A program made the translations under genes and the position numbers. Positions 62,058 to 64,000 of a DNA stretch of 64,000 nt are shown piece after piece (the stretch's first letter is position 1; each line of letters begins with the position of its first letter). The notes beneath the pieces were generated by a model. That model worked only from the letters and a program-made list of their open reading frames with translations, made no database searches and was not told the DNA's origin. This DNA comes from HKST-UBA178 sp965223815 (GTDB taxonomy: Bacteria; Pseudomonadota; Gammaproteobacteria; Chromatiales; Chromatiaceae), in NCBI GenBank assembly GCA_965223815.1, contig OZ245019.1, positions 2,418,001 through 2,482,000 of the forward strand, given 5' to 3'.

Positions 62058-62085
62058 TTTTAACATAATATATATTATGCGCAAT
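62058..62085 (-). other. dif: dif-like XerC/XerD recombination site (probable chromosome dimer resolution site)
   Basis: Read on the minus strand: XerC arm ATTGCGCATAA, 6-base centre TATATA, XerD arm TTATGTTAAAA. The XerC arm fits the gammaproteobacterial consensus (RNTKCGCATAA) completely and the XerD arm differs from TTATGTTAAAT only at the last base. The centre is one base off TGTATA. Lies between the cassette array and marC. It is either the chromosomal dif or a phage-derived dif copy. Confidence 0.8.
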
Positions 62086-62107
62086 TATATATATCAAATT
62101 ATCGACT

Positions 62108-62743
62108 CTAGGTCGCTCCGAACAACCCACTCTGCAGCAACCCGTTGAACATAAACTGCACTGCCAGCGCGGACAGCAATACGCCGAATATTCTGCTTAC
62201 GACGTGCATGCCGGTCACCCCCAACAGTTTCTGTACGCCATTCGCCAGCAGCAACAAAACAAGGGTCAGCACCATAATGAGGAACAACGCGGATATGACT
62301 GCAACTTGTGCGGTAAGATCTCCCTCCGCATTGGCCATGAGTAATATCGCAGCCCCCATGGCCCCCGGACCCGCGATCAACGGCGTGGCCAACGGAAAGA
62401 CGGAAATATCCGATTTATCGACCGCCTCGTTTTCCTCTTCGGAAGTTGTAGAGATTCCACCGGATGTGCGGGCGAACACCATGTCTATTCCCATCAATAA
62501 CAACAGGATTCCGCCCGCCACTCTCAAGGCCGCCAGAGAGATCCCCAAACTGGCCAACAACAACTCTCCGACCAGGGCAAATGTGAGCAGGATTGCAGTA
62601 CCGATAAATACCCCGCGTATCGCCATCGCGCGCCTTCTTTGAGGACTCGCTGCCGGCGTCAAGGCAGCAAACATCGCCGCTACGTCGATTGGCCCGACAG
62701 TGGCAAAAAAGGTGGTTAATGCGACAATCGCCGTCTCGATCAT
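62108..62743 (-). CDS. MarC-family integral membrane protein
   Basis: 211 aa with six predicted helices. FFATVGPIDVAAMFAALTP at the N-terminus, PLATPLIAGPGAMGAAILLM in the middle and GVTGMHVVSRIFGVLLSALAVQFM at the end are MarC/UPF0056 signatures. Early proposals linked it to multiple drug resistance, but function is unsettled. First ordinary gene beyond the dif-like site. Confidence 0.93.
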   Translation of the reverse strand: MIETAIVALTTFFATVGPIDVAAMFAALTPAASPQRRRAMAIRGVFIGTAILLTFALVGELLLASLGISLAALRVAGGILLLLMGIDMVFARTSGGISTTSEEENEAVDKSDISVFPLATPLIAGPGAMGAAILLMANAEGDLTAQVAVISALFLIMVLTLVLLLLANGVQKLLGVTGMHVVSRIFGVLLSALAVQFMFNGLLQSGLFGAT

Positions 62744-62949
62744 GGTGCTTATTCTGGATGCCGACCCCCTGCTACTAGTGATCTAAATGCTAGCAGATAG
62801 CACAGATCGGGAAACTATTATAATAGAATATCTATTAGAATAGTTACCTAACAAACTATTTTAAATAAGAATTATACTATTTATTTGTGAGATAGGGCAC
62901 GGGTAAAACGAGAATACTTGTCGACTTTGGGGCAGATCGCGGCCGGGTG

Positions 62950-63282
62950 CTACATATATAGATAATCTTCCGTGAACTCGGCATCCAAATAGAGTTCTCG
63001 AGCCAAAGCATCCCGGCCGAAAAAATCAAATACCTCTGCTTCGCTACCGCAAATAGCCACCCTCGGCCGGGCATCGGCGCTGCTCCAGTGTTTACCTTTT
63101 AATTGTTCGCAGACGTATCCACCTTCCGCCATTGTATATAATCGGAGCTCCGACCATCCGTGTCCGGCATCGTCCGCTTGGCCGGGCAGCCCTAACCTGC
63201 CGGCACCCAAGGCCTCGGCAATCAATTCTCCATCGAACTGCAGATCGGAAGTATCGGTCGCGGGGATTACCATTTTGTACAT
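62950..63282 (-). CDS. Conserved small hypothetical protein
   Basis: 110 aa from ATG 63282, which has GAGGAG 7 bases upstream; the frame is open further back without a ribosome site. Soluble and acidic: MVIPATDTSDLQFDGELIAEALG, LRLYTMAEGGYVCEQL, ELYLDAEFTEDYLYM. No known family recognised. Transcribed in the same direction as the following marC. Confidence 0.65.
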   Translation of the reverse strand: MYKMVIPATDTSDLQFDGELIAEALGAGRLGLPGQADDAGHGWSELRLYTMAEGGYVCEQLKGKHWSSADARPRVAICGSEAEVFDFFGRDALARELYLDAEFTEDYLYM

Positions 63283-63424
63283 CAGGGGCTCCTCAATTGT
63301 TATTAGTAACGGGATTTTAAAAGCGCAAATATGGTCAATTTGGGCGCCCCCGGTCATTGAGAATTGTCAAAGTGGGGTAAAAAACGCCAGGAGAAGAGGA
63401 TCCTGTTGGGAACAATCAATGGGA

Positions 63425-64000
63425 TCAGAGGCTCAGTTGTCTGGGGTTTCCGTAAGTTTTCCACCGGTTGTGCATCCACAGGTACTGTTCAGGCTGTTTA
63501 CGGATAATCGATTCCATCGCCTTGTTCATCTCTGCCGTCAAACGGAATATCTCCGCCTTCTCGCTCTGATACTCTCCAGGCCAGATCGGATCGGCCACGT
63601 AGCCAAGGAAACCTTTGCCCGAACTATCGCGGCAGCAGGCGACCACGACAATCGGCCGGTTATACGAGGTTGCTAGAATGGCGGGCACCGGTGTGGTGGT
63701 GGCGAGGCGGCCGAAGAAATTGACCGAAATCGCCTTTTTGGTAGCCTGGTCGGCGAGCAGACCGATGGACTTCCCCTTGTGCAGCGTCTTTTGCAGCATG
63801 AACATCGCGTTTCGTTTGGGTATCAACAGTTGCCCTGTTGCGGTGCGGTCCTGATACACCAAGGCCTCAAGATAGGGGTTATCCAATGGCCGGGCGACTA
63901 CCATCATGGGGACGCCGATATAGGCACTCGCGTGCGGCAGTACTTCCCAATTGCCCAGATGGGGCGTGACGAAGATGCAGCCTCCCGCTGTTTGGTGAAT
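63425..64000 (-). CDS. Lipid A biosynthesis acyltransferase, LpxL/HtrB family (3' part)
   Basis: The frame enters from beyond the right edge; 191 codons are visible. The HX4E acyltransferase motif is in TPHLGNWE, and LLADQATKKAISVNFFGRLA, then C-terminal QYLWMHNRWK, are LpxL/HtrB features. Transfers a secondary acyl chain to lipid A at the inner membrane. Start not in the window, so the choice between LpxL, LpxM and LpxP is open. Confidence 0.92.
   Translation of the reverse strand: MHQTAGGCIFVTPHLGNWEVLPHASAYIGVPMMVVARPLDNPYLEALVYQDRTATGQLLIPKRNAMFMLQKTLHKGKSIGLLADQATKKAISVNFFGRLATTTPVPAILATSYNRPIVVVACCRDSSGKGFLGYVADPIWPGEYQSEKAEIFRLTAEMNKAMESIIRKQPEQYLWMHNRWKTYGNPRQLSL

Noticed and set aside
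1..64000. CRISPR arrays, rRNA and tRNA genes
   Set aside because: No regularly spaced repeats and no cloverleaf or rRNA-like sequence was recognised on either strand by reading; a tRNA scan could still find a divergent one.

Overview
The window looks like a chromosomal segment of a free-living, flagellated, didermic gammaproteobacterium. It carries LPS genes (lpxK, kdsB, an LpxL-type acyltransferase), zipA next to ligA, rdgC, a lolCD pair, comEC-exbBD-lpxK-ycaR-kdsB synteny, an XrtA/PEP-CTERM exopolysaccharide block, and a site that fits the gammaproteobacterial dif consensus. This mixture is common in sulfur-oxidising or Chromatiales-like lineages, but no sulfur genes are present, so the order is only a guess.

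Layout. 0-4.6 kb: end of a flagellar operon (fliH'-fliI-fliJ) converging on a FliK-like/FlhB-tail-like pair, then a membrane pentapeptide-repeat protein. 4.6-7.2 kb: a complete AmmeMemoRadiSam module (AMMECR1, MEMO1, radical SAM). 7.3-8.2 kb: rdgC. 8.2-18.5 kb: nucleotide-sugar genes (epimerase, dehydrogenase) and the XrtA-associated sugar transferase, PrsK kinase, PrsR sigma-54 regulator and PrsT TPR protein. No exosortase is in the window. 18.5-36.3 kb: housekeeping genes (queF, smc, zipA-ligA-pepD, lolC-lolD, comEC, exbBD, lpxK, Trm112-like, kdsB, DUF2058).

36.3-62 kb is an accessory region rich in debris, with long gene-poor AT-rich spacers. It holds a stump of a P4-type integrase, a HupE gene followed by an unusual HupE-ZnuA fusion, a Tn3 resolvase beside an internally deleted Tn3 transposase, and an ECF sigma factor with a dihaem cytochrome. 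Next come a possible FNR-controlled RiPP-like precursor and radical SAM pair, then a PAS/chemoreceptor pair whose PAS gene is split by an IS256-family element that itself carries an IS5/IS427-type element. A membrane C13 peptidase and a decayed filamentous-phage zot gene follow. The region ends with a four-cassette integron array without a visible integrase (three clear attC sites). Its third cassette encodes a TIR protein with a DUF4263/Shedu-like tail, broken by a second copy of the same IS256 element.

62.0 kb: immediately after the array lies a dif-like XerCD site, probably the chromosome terminus. This would explain the phage debris, cassettes and insertion sequences just before it. 62.1-64 kb returns to ordinary genes (marC family, a small unknown, the 3' part of an LpxL/HtrB-type acyltransferase).

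Most notable candidates: (1) the radical SAM/large leader-like precursor pair behind a perfect FNR palindrome; (2) the integrase-less cassette array with a TIR-nuclease-like defence cassette; (3) the HupE-ZnuA fusion lacking two of the usual ZnuA metal ligands; (4) the dif site beside inovirus remains. All functions were assigned by reading motifs by eye; no database search was run.
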